Below are positions 51,745 through 59,638 of a DNA stretch of 64,000 bases, in pieces. Source of the DNA: Terriglobales bacterium. GTDB lineage: Bacteria; Acidobacteriota; Terriglobia; Terriglobales; Acidobacteriaceae. Each line of letters begins with the position of its first letter. The first letter of the stretch is position 1. The translations under genes were made by a program, and so were the position numbers. The DNA is taken from positions 50,168-114,167 of the forward strand of contig DASRFG010000013.1 in assembly GCA_035651655.1 (NCBI GenBank). The letters run 5' to 3'. Below the pieces are notes generated by a model that saw only the letters and a program-made list of their open reading frames with translations, made no database searches and was not told where the DNA came from.

Positions 51745-52520
51745 AGAGCAAAAAAACAACCCGCAGCGGAAAGAGTAGCCAATCTCCGGAGACGGTTTTG
51801 TACCTTTACGGAATCAGTCAAGAGGCAGGCGAGACCCCTGACGTTGCCGGTGTTGATGGCCAGGCGCAGGTGCAAGCGATTGCAAGTGCCGGCCTGGTCT
51901 CATGGGTGAGCCCAGTCAGCAAATCCGAATTCGCCGACAATCTTGTTAAGAACATGGAGAACCTGGACTGGCTGGCCGCCGTAAGTGTGAGGCATCAACG
52001 GGTGGTGTCGGCCATTTCTCAAAAACGCGCGCTGCTGCCTGCACGCTTCGGCACTGTGTTTCTGGGTGAGTCCTCGTTAAAGCAGCACATTGCCGAGCGC
52101 AAGGCCAGTTTGCAATCCGATTTGAAACGAATTGAAGCAGCGGACGAATGGGGAGTAAAGATATTTGGCGAACTGCCGCACAAGTCGGTAGCCACTCAAA
52201 TACCACGCTCAGGTAGGGAATACCTGAGCGCGAAGGCGGCAGGGTTACAGGCGCGCTCCTCGAACGCGGCAGATGGAGAAATTGCCGGCTTCGTGGAAGC
52301 GTTGAAGCAACTGGTGGAAGAATTGAGCCCCGGAGGCGCAGTCAGCTCGGGGCAGCGCGGCCTGCTATGGCACGGCTCCATCCTGCTGCACCGTACAGAT
52401 CGCAAGAAGCTGGAGCGATTGTTGGCACGCTTCTCGCGCCAATGGGAAAATCAGCGCCGCATCGAATGTACAGGTCCATGGCCACCTTATTCTTTTGTCA
52501 CGCGGGAGGCGGAGACCTAG
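51732..52520 (+). CDS. Gas vesicle protein GvpF/GvpL family (copy 1)
   Basis: A 262-residue GvpF/L protein: TVLYLYGISQ start, the conserved ALLPARFGTVF motif at about 97-107, the SGREYLSAKA helix, and the ending IECTGPWPPYSFV, the family hallmark. GvpF/L proteins bind GvpA and help nucleate the vesicle shell. GTG start inside the ATPase gene (13-base overlap), so the two are translationally coupled. The Lys-rich first 12 residues are unusual. Confidence 0.9.
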   Translation: MPRLKSKKTTRSGKSSQSPETVLYLYGISQEAGETPDVAGVDGQAQVQAIASAGLVSWVSPVSKSEFADNLVKNMENLDWLAAVSVRHQRVVSAISQKRALLPARFGTVFLGESSLKQHIAERKASLQSDLKRIEAADEWGVKIFGELPHKSVATQIPRSGREYLSAKAAGLQARSSNAADGEIAGFVEALKQLVEELSPGGAVSSGQRGLLWHGSILLHRTDRKKLERLLARFSRQWENQRRIECTGPWPPYSFVTREAET

Positions 52521-52555
52521 TCGAGTAGCTGTTGTTGCGTCTCTGGAATACCTCC

Positions 52556-52777
52556 ATGTCTTTTCTGGTCAACGACGGCGACTCTGCGGACGAGGTTTCT
52601 CTTCTGGACATCCTCGACCATGTGCTCAATTCCGGTATCGTCATTCACGGAAGGCTCATTATCTCGCTGGCCCAGGTTGACCTGGTGTATGTGGGTTTGA
52701 ATGTCCTGCTCACTTCGGTTGAAACTGCCCTGCGGCAGCGGACAGAGCCATTACCCCTGCCCAGAAAACGAAAGTAG
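52556..52777 (+). CDS. GvpA-family minor gas vesicle protein (GvpS/GvpM-like)
   Basis: A 73-residue protein with the short GvpA-type core VSLLDILDHVLNSGIVIHGRLIISLAQVDLVYVGLNVLLTSVETA, clearly related to GvpA/GvpJ but with H in place of D/A after GIVI and a short tail. Proteins of this kind (GvpS, GvpM) are minor shell or tip components. The ATG at 52556 is taken; an in-frame TTG is 24 bases upstream. Flanked by two GvpF/L genes. Confidence 0.87.
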   Translation: MSFLVNDGDSADEVSLLDILDHVLNSGIVIHGRLIISLAQVDLVYVGLNVLLTSVETALRQRTEPLPLPRKRK

Positions 52778-52808
52778 CAGCGACGGGCTTCGTTTGTGGT
52801 CCTTTCTC

Positions 52809-53474
52809 ATGCCAGTGCTCGCGTATTGCATCACGGAATCCGGGCCTCAAGCTGCGCCTGCACTAACCGGGGTAGCGGGGGCTCAGGTCGAGAGTCTTAC
52901 GGAAGGGGAGCTCCGCTGTTTCATCTCTGAATTCCAGACTCAACCCGAGGGGAATGCCACTGACGCGGTGCTTCAGTTCAATCGTGTTCTTCAGGATATT
53001 CTTTCGCGAACAGGAATCATTCCATTTCGCTTTCCCACGGTGCTCGCCAACGAATCAGAGCTTCGTGACTATCTTCGCGAGCACAGCGAACCGTGCCGTG
53101 AGGCCCTCCATCGCTTAAAGGACGACGTCCAGATGGAAATCCAGGTCACGCTGAAAAGTCCCCGCGCGGAGGAGCAAACGACGACTTCCGGCCGTGAATA
53201 CTTGCAGCAACGCCAGGCCCGATCTAAAACCCTGGAACAAACAGCTGCTAAACTGCAGGAGTTGACCGTCGGATTGACCCGAGATTGGCTGCAGAAGGCC
53301 AACTCGCAGGGTCTTCGCTGCTACGCCCTGGTGAAACGGTCCTCGGTGCGCGAGTTTCAACAAACGGCAGGTGCGTTCCCTGGTTCCGCGGAGGTCAGAA
53401 TCAGAGTTACGGGTCCGTGGGCAGCGACAGAGTTCATGTCTTTGCCCGCTCCAGGTCAGCCGACGCAACCATAA
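52809..53474 (+). CDS. Gas vesicle protein GvpF/GvpL family (copy 2)
   Basis: A 221-residue, more divergent member. IIPFRFPTVLANESELRDYLREHSE is the counterpart of the FGTVF motif, SGREYLQQRQARSKTLEQ follows, and the end RIRVTGPWAATEFMSL replaces the usual TGPWPPYxFV. The loss of PPY suggests a specialised partner. The ATG at 52809 follows 31 bases after the preceding gene. Confidence 0.87.
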   Translation: MPVLAYCITESGPQAAPALTGVAGAQVESLTEGELRCFISEFQTQPEGNATDAVLQFNRVLQDILSRTGIIPFRFPTVLANESELRDYLREHSEPCREALHRLKDDVQMEIQVTLKSPRAEEQTTTSGREYLQQRQARSKTLEQTAAKLQELTVGLTRDWLQKANSQGLRCYALVKRSSVREFQQTAGAFPGSAEVRIRVTGPWAATEFMSLPAPGQPTQP

Positions 53475-53481
53475 ATCAACC

Positions 53482-53841
53482 ATGACGGATTCGAAACAAT
53501 TTTCCTCCGGCGAGATCGAGCAAGCCATCGCGGACCTGCGACGGCAGCTATCCAATGCCAGTGATGGAGCCCTGCAGCGCATTGATTGTTCGGGCGAGAA
53601 TATAGAACAAGGGTTGGCCAAGCTGGTGCTTGGCCTCATTGAGCTGCTTCGTCAATTGTTGGAACGGCAGGCCATCCGTCGCATGGAGGGAGGCAGCCTG
53701 ACGGACGAACAATTGGAACAGATGGGACAGGCACTCATGAAGCTCGAGGCCAAGATCCACGAATTGGCCGCCCAGTTCGGGCTTTCTCCAGCCGATTTGA
53801 ACCTTGAGCTGGGTCCGTTAGGGAATCTTTTGCCGAAGTGA
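53482..53841 (+). CDS. gvpK: Gas vesicle protein GvpK
   Basis: A 119-residue GvpK. IDCSGENIEQGLAKLVLGLIELLRQLLERQAIRRMEGGSLTDEQLEQMGQALMKLEAKIHELAAQFGLSPADLNLELGPLG is a near-complete family match read in pieces: the ENIEQGL helix, the RQAIRRME motif and the SPxDLNLxLGPLG end. It begins seven bases after the second GvpF/L gene and ends the first transcription block; a new promoter follows. Confidence 0.95.
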   Translation: MTDSKQFSSGEIEQAIADLRRQLSNASDGALQRIDCSGENIEQGLAKLVLGLIELLRQLLERQAIRRMEGGSLTDEQLEQMGQALMKLEAKIHELAAQFGLSPADLNLELGPLGNLLPK

Positions 53842-53958
53842 AGCAACAGCTCTGCGCATTGTTGAATCTAATCGCGGCGGCGAGGTTCAGCAATCTGTTG
53901 GGCACTCCATTCGGTGCAACTGGTCAGCTAATGTGCGGGATGCCGCGATTAGGGCCGG

Positions 53959-53987
53959 TTGACAGCGAATCGCAACGCGTTTAGGAT
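53959..53987 (+). promoter_or_regulatory. Promoter of the gvpJ-gvpA-kinase block
   Basis: TTGACA at 53959-53964 and TAGGAT at 53982-53987 with 17 bases between, in the 207-base gap after gvpK. It would allow the structural genes to be expressed separately from the upstream assembly genes. Confidence 0.68.
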
Positions 53988-54048
53988 TCTCCAACTGTAG
54001 CGTTAACGCGCCGCGTCACCATCCGTATTAATTAAGCGCCAGAAGCCT

Positions 54049-54360
54049 ATGGAACGAGTGCCGAGCATCTCGGGAACGGCCAATCTTCTCGACATCCTGG
54101 ATCGCGTACTCGACAAGGGTCTGGTGGTCGCCGGCGACATACGCATCTCCCTGGCCAATGTGGAGTTACTCACGATTCGCATTCGGCTGCTGGTGTGCTC
54201 AGTAGATAAAGCGGAGCAGATCGGGCTCAACTGGTGGAAGTACGATCCCCACCTGACGATGCCAGCGCAATCGTCGCCGGAGATTGCGCAGCCCAGGGCA
54301 AGACTTGCGAGACCGCCAGCTCCACGTGGCGGAGCACCACGGAAAACGCGAAATCGGTAG
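54049..54360 (+). CDS. gvpJ: Gas vesicle protein GvpJ, with Pro/Arg-rich tail
   Basis: A 103-residue protein. Core [52 protein letters not shown] is the GvpJ version of the GvpA fold (AGDIR and the NWW end). After residue about 70 a tail rich in Pro, Ala and Arg (RLARPPAPRGGAPRKTRNR) follows. GvpJ is a minor shell protein at the conical tips. No strong ribosome-binding site. Confidence 0.9.
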   Translation: MERVPSISGTANLLDILDRVLDKGLVVAGDIRISLANVELLTIRIRLLVCSVDKAEQIGLNWWKYDPHLTMPAQSSPEIAQPRARLARPPAPRGGAPRKTRNR

Positions 54361-54378
54361 CGACTTGAGGAGGAGAGA

Positions 54379-54678
54379 ATGGCGGTAGAACGGGTATCGG
54401 GTGGTTCTAGCCTGATCGATGTTCTTGACCGGGTACTGGACAAAGGCATCGTCATTGACGCCTGGGTCCGGATTTCGCTGGTCGGCATTGACCTGATCAC
54501 GGTGGAGGCTCGGGTTGTGGTCGCCTCCATTGACACTTACCTTAAATATGCCGATGCCGTGGGTTTGGTCGGACTGGTTTCGCGGCCGCAGCTCGCGGAA
54601 GTAGAGCCTCCACCTGCCATCGTCGAAACCACACGACGTGGGACGCGGGCTCCTTCTCGACGGCCAGCGCGGCGCTAA
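54379..54678 (+). CDS. gvpA: Gas vesicle structural protein GvpA, with basic C-terminal extension
   Basis: A 99-residue Gvp[55 protein letters not shown] matches the major shell protein closely ([25 protein letters not shown]). Ordinary GvpA is about 70 residues; here about 28 extra residues end in [27 protein letters not shown] directly before the ATG is the best ribosome-binding site of the cluster, fitting the need for abundant shell protein. Confidence 0.94.
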   Translation: MAVERVSGGSSLIDVLDRVLDKGIVIDAWVRISLVGIDLITVEARVVVASIDTYLKYADAVGLVGLVSRPQLAEVEPPPAIVETTRRGTRAPSRRPARR

Positions 54679-54705
54679 CTACTGGCAGGGGGCCAAGGCG
54701 CGGAA

Positions 54706-56832
54706 ATGGCAACGGCGATGGTCCGGAAGATGGTCCGGAAGAGAGTCTGGCAATCCTCCGGGCCCGATGGCAGAGCCAGTTCGGTGGGTGGCACTGCTGG
54801 TCTGCGGCTGCTCTCTGCAGAGCGCTCCGAAGAAATTTTCCCCATCCTCCTGGAGGAAATAGTTGGTCTCGGTTTTGTTCGCGCCCTGGTGTTGAGCGTT
54901 GATTTCGAAACCGGCGACATCGAACCCGCAGCCGCCCTGAAGTGCAGCAAAGCCTTTCTACAAAAATTCCGGACCTCTCTCTGGGGCGATAATCCAATCG
55001 TCCGTCCCTTGCACGACATGCAACCGGCCGTGGTGGCAGGTCTGGGAGTGAATGGCGCCCCTCTCTATTGCCATCCTATTGTTTATCGCAATCAAAACCT
55101 GTGCTGGGAAGCGGAACGCGAACGCAGCCAGCAATGCCTGGCTGTCGAGAATTTCCGCGCGCCGCGCAAATTACAACTTAGCGAGCAAGTCTGCTCTACG
55201 TGTGCCATGCGCGCCTATGCGGCGGCGGTGCTGGTAGAGGTGAAGAAAACCACCAACGACGCGCAGATACGGCAGCTCCAAAGCATGATTGAGCTGGCGA
55301 ACCGTTATCTCGCCCGCCTGTTCAAGGTCGAACATTATTACAACCGCATGCGAGACATGGATGTGATCATCTCGCAAATGCGGACGGTCATGAGGAGCAT
55401 GGCTGATCCGGTGATCCTCACCGACACGCATCACCGGGTGGTCATGCAAAATAAGGCGGCGGAGCGCTTCTTCCGCGCCCCGGAAGGGATCAGCGAAGGC
55501 GGAGCGCGCGCAGTGGAGTTGAACAATCTTCTTTTTTCTGCCGCGCTCTCATCCATGGCAATCAGCGCGGACGAGAGTTCGCGCGACCTGACGCTGGTAG
55601 ATGTGATGGAGGGCGAAGAAGTCTTGTTCGAGGCGGTGTGCGCGCCCACCCAGAGCAGTGACGGCTCGCGCAGCGGCATGGTGACGGTAATGCGTGATGT
55701 CACCGATCTCCGCCGCGCTGACCAAGAACTGCGCGCGAACCTCGAACGGCTGAGAGAAACTGAGGAAATTGTCCGCCAGGACCGCGACCGCCTCAACCTG
55801 GTGATTGAGAACGTCGGCGATCCTATTATCGTCGCCGATAACTCTGCCAAAGTCGTGTTGTTCGATCCGCTTGCCAAAGAGTTGCTGGGCGCCGGGTCCG
55901 AACAGCAACATCCTGCCATTGTGAGAAACCAGGCAAAACTGGACGCTTACCTGACCGCTTTTACTTTCTCTTTTGCTGATAAAGAGAACAAGCCGCTGCG
56001 CCTGTTTCATCCCGGTACGAATGCTGAAATCGAATACGCTGCTCGATCGGGAAAGATTTACAACGCTCGCGGCCAGGTGTCTTATACCGTGACCGTTTTA
56101 CGCGACTTTACTGCCTGGAAAAAGTTAGAGCAGTTGCAAGTCGAGCGCCGGATGCTGGAGATGGAAAAATTCGCAGCCACCGGCCGGTTAGCGGGCACCA
56201 TCGCCCACGAAATCAACAATCCCATGGAAGCGATCAAGAATGCCGTCTACTTGATGCCGGGAAAGTTGAGGCCGGAAGCCGAGCCCCTGTATGGAATTCT
56301 CAAGAGCGAAACCGAGCGGGTCACGCGTATTGTTCGCCAGATGCTTGGCCTCTATCGCAACACCGAGCAGGTTGGTGGTTTCGATCTTAATGTCGTGGTC
56401 GAAGACACCCTCACCCTCTTTGCGCGGCAGTTGGCGACCGCGGGAATCACCGTGGACAAGCGGTTGGGCAATCTACCACCGCTGATCGGCTCGGCGGACA
56501 ATTTCCGTCAAGTGCTTTCAAACTTGGTGGTGAATTCTCGCGACAGCATGACTCAGGGTGGCAAACTGACCATTCGCACGCGGCACATACGCTCCATGGA
56601 CGGGGTGCGTGGCTGGACCAGGCTTGTGGTGGCTGACAGCGGATCCGGCATCCGGCGCGAGATTCGGGAAAATATGTTCGAGCCTTTCGTCACCACCAAA
56701 GGCCAAAGAGGCACGGGTCTTGGCTTGTGGATTGTAAAGGGCATCGTCGAGAATCACCGAGGACGGATCCGTGTGCGGAGCGAAGTCGGTAAGGGCACAA
56801 TTTTCAAGCTGGACTTTCCACTGGTTCGTTAA
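54706..56832 (+). CDS. Soluble PAS sensor histidine kinase with N-terminal Cys-rich domain
   Basis: A 708-residue kinase without membrane segments, embedded in the gvp cluster 27 bases after gvpA. Residues about 35-180 form a GAF-like domain with a cysteine group (C122, C133, C144, C163, C166; CSTC), a possible Fe-S or zinc redox site. PAS domains at about 228-335 and 362-468 follow. The dimerisation domain has the phospho-accepting H501 ([13 protein letters not shown]), and the ATPase domain has the N-box around N606-N610, DSGSGI (644-649) and GTGLGLWI (669-676). All catalytic motifs are intact. The response regulator gene follows directly. It likely links oxygen, redox or energy status to gas vesicle production or buoyancy. 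Confidence 0.92.
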   Translation: MATAMVRKMVRKRVWQSSGPDGRASSVGGTAGLRLLSAERSEEIFPILLEEIVGLGFVRALVLSVDFETGDIEPAAALKCSKAFLQKFRTSLWGDNPIVRPLHDMQPAVVAGLGVNGAPLYCHPIVYRNQNLCWEAERERSQQCLAVENFRAPRKLQLSEQVCSTCAMRAYAAAVLVEVKKTTNDAQIRQLQSMIELANRYLARLFKVEHYYNRMRDMDVIISQMRTVMRSMADPVILTDTHHRVVMQNKAAERFFRAPEGISEGGARAVELNNLLFSAALSSMAISADESSRDLTLVDVMEGEEVLFEAVCAPTQSSDGSRSGMVTVMRDVTDLRRADQELRANLERLRETEEIVRQDRDRLNLVIENVGDPIIVADNSAKVVLFDPLAKELLGAGSEQQHPAIVRNQAKLDAYLTAFTFSFADKENKPLRLFHPGTNAEIEYAARSGKIYNARGQVSYTVTVLRDFTAWKKLEQLQVERRMLEMEKFAATGRLAGTIAHEINNPMEAIKNAVYLMPGKLRPEAEPLYGILKSETERVTRIVRQMLGLYRNTEQVGGFDLNVVVEDTLTLFARQLATAGITVDKRLGNLPPLIGSADNFRQVLSNLVVNSRDSMTQGGKLTIRTRHIRSMDGVRGWTRLVVADSGSGIRREIRENMFEPFVTTKGQRGTGLGLWIVKGIVENHRGRIRVRSEVGKGTIFKLDFPLVR

Positions 56833-56838
56833 TTGAAG

Positions 56839-57225
56839 ATGGCCGCGAATCCAAAACCGAGGGTGTTGGTGGTAGATGATGAGCCCTCAGTGTTATTTAC
56901 ATACAGGTTGCTTTTTGAAGAGCAAGGCTACGACGTGGTCGCGGCGCTTTCATCGGAAGAAGCCACCACTGCTCTTAAGGATGGGGCCTTCCAGGTGATC
57001 TTGTGCGATCTGTCGCTGGAACGAGATCGCACTGGTTTTGATGTGATTGGGGTTGCCAGAGAACATTCTCCTTCCGTACCTTGCGTGCTTCTGACCGGCT
57101 ACGCCAATAAGGAGGTAGCCGACCGTGCGGAGCGGAATAATGTAGCTGTTTTATATAAACCGATAGAAGTTGACGAATTGCTAAGCACCATTCAACGTAT
57201 GCTGAGGGACTCTGATGCCAACTAG
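56839..57225 (+). CDS. Single-domain response regulator (CheY-like)
   Basis: A 128-residue receiver with all canonical residues: acidic pair in VLVVDDEPS, phospho-acceptor in VILCDLSLERD, T in LLTGYA, and the lysine in LYKPIE. There is no output domain. It starts six bases after the kinase gene (a TTG directly at the kinase stop is a possible alternative) and overlaps the next gvp gene by 11 bases, so it is surely the kinase's partner. How it reaches a promoter or a Gvp protein is unknown. Confidence 0.93.
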   Translation: MAANPKPRVLVVDDEPSVLFTYRLLFEEQGYDVVAALSSEEATTALKDGAFQVILCDLSLERDRTGFDVIGVAREHSPSVPCVLLTGYANKEVADRAERNNVAVLYKPIEVDELLSTIQRMLRDSDAN

Positions 57226-58102
57226 CCAGAAGCGCAGCACCGCAAAACGCGCCCGCAGGACTGCCAAGGTGGAAAGCATTCGCGGCGAAGATGTACACGT
57301 GCGGGTTGAATCGCCGCCCCGCTCCATTGATACGGCTCCAGGCCAGGGCGGTCGTTACGTCTACGGCGTCATCCAGGCGGACCAGTCCATGGAGTTCGGC
57401 AAGATGGGTATCGGCGGACAGGGCGAGATGGTGTACACGGTGAACTACCAGGATATCGCCGCTGTGGTCAGCAACACGTCGGTTTACATGTTCGACCCTA
57501 CCCGTGAAAACGCTCTCGCCCACGAACACGTGATCGAATCCGTAATGAAGAGTCACACCATCATCCCGATGAGCTTCGGCACGGTGTTTCGCACCGACGA
57601 TGACATCCGCGAGGTGCTGAAGAGTATTTATCCTTCGCTCAAAGACGTCCTGAACCAGATGGCCGGCAAGCTGGAGTTCGGATTAAAAGTTAACTGGGAC
57701 CGGGAACGAATCATTGAAGAATTGAAGCACGAAGACGAAGAGATACGTCAGTTCCACCAGGAAATCACGCGCAAGCATCTACAGTCCACCTATGTGGCCC
57801 GGATGCAGCTCGGCCGGATGATTGATAAAGCCCTGGCAGAGCGCTCCGCGCAATACGTCCGCGAAATTTATGAAGGCCTGCGTAGTTCGTGCGTGGCTTC
57901 CCGCGACAATAAACCCATCGGCGACAAAATGATTTTGAATGCCGCCTTTCTGGTGGAACGAGATCGCGAATCAGCATTTGACGCGGCGGTGAACCGTATC
58001 GCCAAGAAGTATGGCGAGCGGTTGAACTTTAAATACACCGGGCCCTGGCCGCCATATAATTTTGTAAATATTCGACTGAAGTTGGAGCGCGGCACTGGTT
58101 GA
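57215..58102 (+). CDS. Gas vesicle protein GvpF/GvpL family (copy 3)
   Basis: A 295-residue protein, the most typical GvpF/L of the three. After a basic N-terminal extension of about 45 residues comes RYVYGVIQ, then HTIIPMSFGTVF, the coiled middle region, and the ending KYTGPWPPYNFVNIRL. The ATG at 57215 lies inside the response regulator gene with GAGGG before it. Its place after the two-component genes makes it a candidate target for the receiver. Confidence 0.92.
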   Translation: MPTSQKRSTAKRARRTAKVESIRGEDVHVRVESPPRSIDTAPGQGGRYVYGVIQADQSMEFGKMGIGGQGEMVYTVNYQDIAAVVSNTSVYMFDPTRENALAHEHVIESVMKSHTIIPMSFGTVFRTDDDIREVLKSIYPSLKDVLNQMAGKLEFGLKVNWDRERIIEELKHEDEEIRQFHQEITRKHLQSTYVARMQLGRMIDKALAERSAQYVREIYEGLRSSCVASRDNKPIGDKMILNAAFLVERDRESAFDAAVNRIAKKYGERLNFKYTGPWPPYNFVNIRLKLERGTG

Positions 58103-58121
58103 GCTCTACCTGGATAAAAGT

Positions 58122-58454
58122 ATGTTCCTGATTGATGACTTACTGTTCTCTCCCATTACCGGCTTCAAGTTCATCATGCGCACGTTGGCGAAGGTGGCCG
58201 AGGAGCAGTACACCGACGATGCTCCGCTCAAAGAGCAACTGCTCGAACTTCAGGAAAAACTGGATTCGGCTGAAATCACGGAAGAGCAATACGTGCAAGA
58301 AGAAGCGGTGATCTTGCGCGGACTGCGAGACATTGAAAATCGCAGACGTGAGATGGCCGGCCTTGCTCCTGAAGAGCGCGACCAGCCGTTCTCCGGCAAA
58401 GTCGGCGAAGGATCCGGCGCCACTGTGAATCTGGATCACGTGAAGCCGCGCTAA
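58122..58454 (+). CDS. gvpG: Gas vesicle protein GvpG
   Basis: A 110-residue GvpG. FLIDDLLFSPITGFKFIMRTLAKVAEEQYTDD and the coiled LLELQEKLDSAEITEEQYVQEEAVILRGLRDIENRRREM are the family pattern; the tail after residue about 85 is Gly/Pro-rich. GvpG acts with GvpF/L in nucleation. Last gene of the cluster, 19 bases after the third GvpF/L gene and before a weak terminator. Confidence 0.92.
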   Translation: MFLIDDLLFSPITGFKFIMRTLAKVAEEQYTDDAPLKEQLLELQEKLDSAEITEEQYVQEEAVILRGLRDIENRRREMAGLAPEERDQPFSGKVGEGSGATVNLDHVKPR

Positions 58455-58521
58455 CTCGCTGACAATTCGTAATGTCATATCCAGCTCGGAACGCGGCTTT
58501 CTGGGCCGTTTGGGCTGCTCT

Positions 58522-58549
58522 GCGGTAAAAATTACCCGCTTCCATTTTT
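58522..58549 (+). terminator. Weak terminator after the gas-vesicle cluster
   Basis: GCGGTAA (58522-58528) and TTACCCGC (58532-58539) pair with one bulged C; a T5 run follows at 58545-58549 after a five-base gap. Plausible but not ideal. Confidence 0.45.
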
Positions 58550-58691
58550 AATCAATCTCCACATTTCAGTAAGTCACCTCAGGTAAATCACTTAAAGCAG
58601 CTCGCAATTGGCGAGGCAGTTGCGAACACCTCCTCCCGTGCAAATGATTCTTGAAAGCCGCCCGCAGAGCCGGGCGCGCGGAGGGCTAACC

Positions 58692-59087
58692 ATGTTGTTA
58701 GCAATGAGCTCTGCGGGACCGCCTCGATCTACCGATGCAGACAAACATTCGGGCCAGCGAATACTTTGTGTGGCATTCGATGTAATGCTGGCTGAAACTC
58801 GCAAGCTTCTACTGCAGCACGCCGGCTACGACGTGGTGTTAGTGATGGGGAGCTCGGCGGCGAGACAAGTTGCCGCATCGCAACACTTTGACGCCGTGCT
58901 GGTCGGGCATGACGCTCCCTATCGTGAGAGAGCGGATCTCCTGACCTGGATAAAGGCAAACATGGCGGGAGTTCCCATTATTGCTCTTCAATCAAGCGCA
59001 TCAGAGACCCTGTCCCTGGCCGACTATGCAGCCAACGTGTACGACACTGATGAGTGGCTCAATACCTTAAGAAAGGCGCTCGAGTAG
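58692..59087 (+). CDS. Pseudo-receiver protein
   Basis: A 131-residue protein with the CheY-like rhythm (RILCVAFDVMLAETRKLLLQHAGYDVVLV...HFDAVLVGHDAP...GVPIIALQSS) but without the catalytic residues: beta-1 has AFD instead of an acidic pair, no Asp at the phosphorylation position (D74 falls two residues late), and no lysine after beta-5. It cannot be an ordinary phospho-acceptor. GGAGGG is six bases before the ATG at 58692. It lies just downstream of the gas-vesicle cluster and may interact with its kinase system; this is a positional inference. Confidence 0.7.
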   Translation: MLLAMSSAGPPRSTDADKHSGQRILCVAFDVMLAETRKLLLQHAGYDVVLVMGSSAARQVAASQHFDAVLVGHDAPYRERADLLTWIKANMAGVPIIALQSSASETLSLADYAANVYDTDEWLNTLRKALE

Positions 59088-59176
59088 GGGTCGCCACTTT
59101 TTTCGTTGCCACATCAGAATCCTGAAGCCGCTCTGGTAAGTTGGCCATCCAAAGGTCTAGACTGGAAACCATACCC

Positions 59177-59521
59177 GTGAGCAGAGTTGCAATCAATGCG
59201 GCGGCGGTAATGCTCGTAAGCGCAGCTTTACTGCTCGCGCACTGTCCGTTTGCGTCGGCGGCATTGGCATCGGCTGATGCTCCGATTCCGTCCGGTTGCC
59301 ATCATCCGTCTCCGATATCACCGGGTACACATTCCTGCTGCTTCGCAACACCCTCTTCAAGTCCCATTCTTGTGAAGGCAGAGTTGAAGGTTGATCCCGG
59401 TATGACAGCCAAGCCGGCAGGGACGATCACCGTTGACAGAAGCCGAGTGGAACGCGTCGCTTTGAACGATCCTCTGCTCGCAACCTCTCCGCCGGGCCGA
59501 CCGCTCGCCTTGCGCATTTAA
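59177..59521 (+). CDS. Secreted Cys/His-rich small protein
   Basis: A 114-residue protein from GTG 59177 (a TTG at 59141 is also possible). A signal peptide (INAAAVMLVSAALLLAHCPFASA) is followed by a Cys/His patch, GCHHPSPISPGTHSCC, that could bind copper or another metal, then a basic region. The next gene, also exported, may form a pair with it. No known family is asserted. Confidence 0.62.
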   Translation: MSRVAINAAAVMLVSAALLLAHCPFASAALASADAPIPSGCHHPSPISPGTHSCCFATPSSSPILVKAELKVDPGMTAKPAGTITVDRSRVERVALNDPLLATSPPGRPLALRI

Positions 59522-59638
59522 GCTCCGAAACTCGCTTCGTTCTTATTCAGCCACTCGGATATTGCGAGCGCATCCAGATTCCTGCGCAGCCATGCCTTTT
59601 GGCATCAGCTAACCCAGCACCTTAAGAAAGCAAGTTAC

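Noticed and set aside
53842..54048. Small extra gvp gene in the gap between gvpK and gvpJ
   Set aside because: No frame with gas-vesicle motifs; the gap contains a promoter instead.
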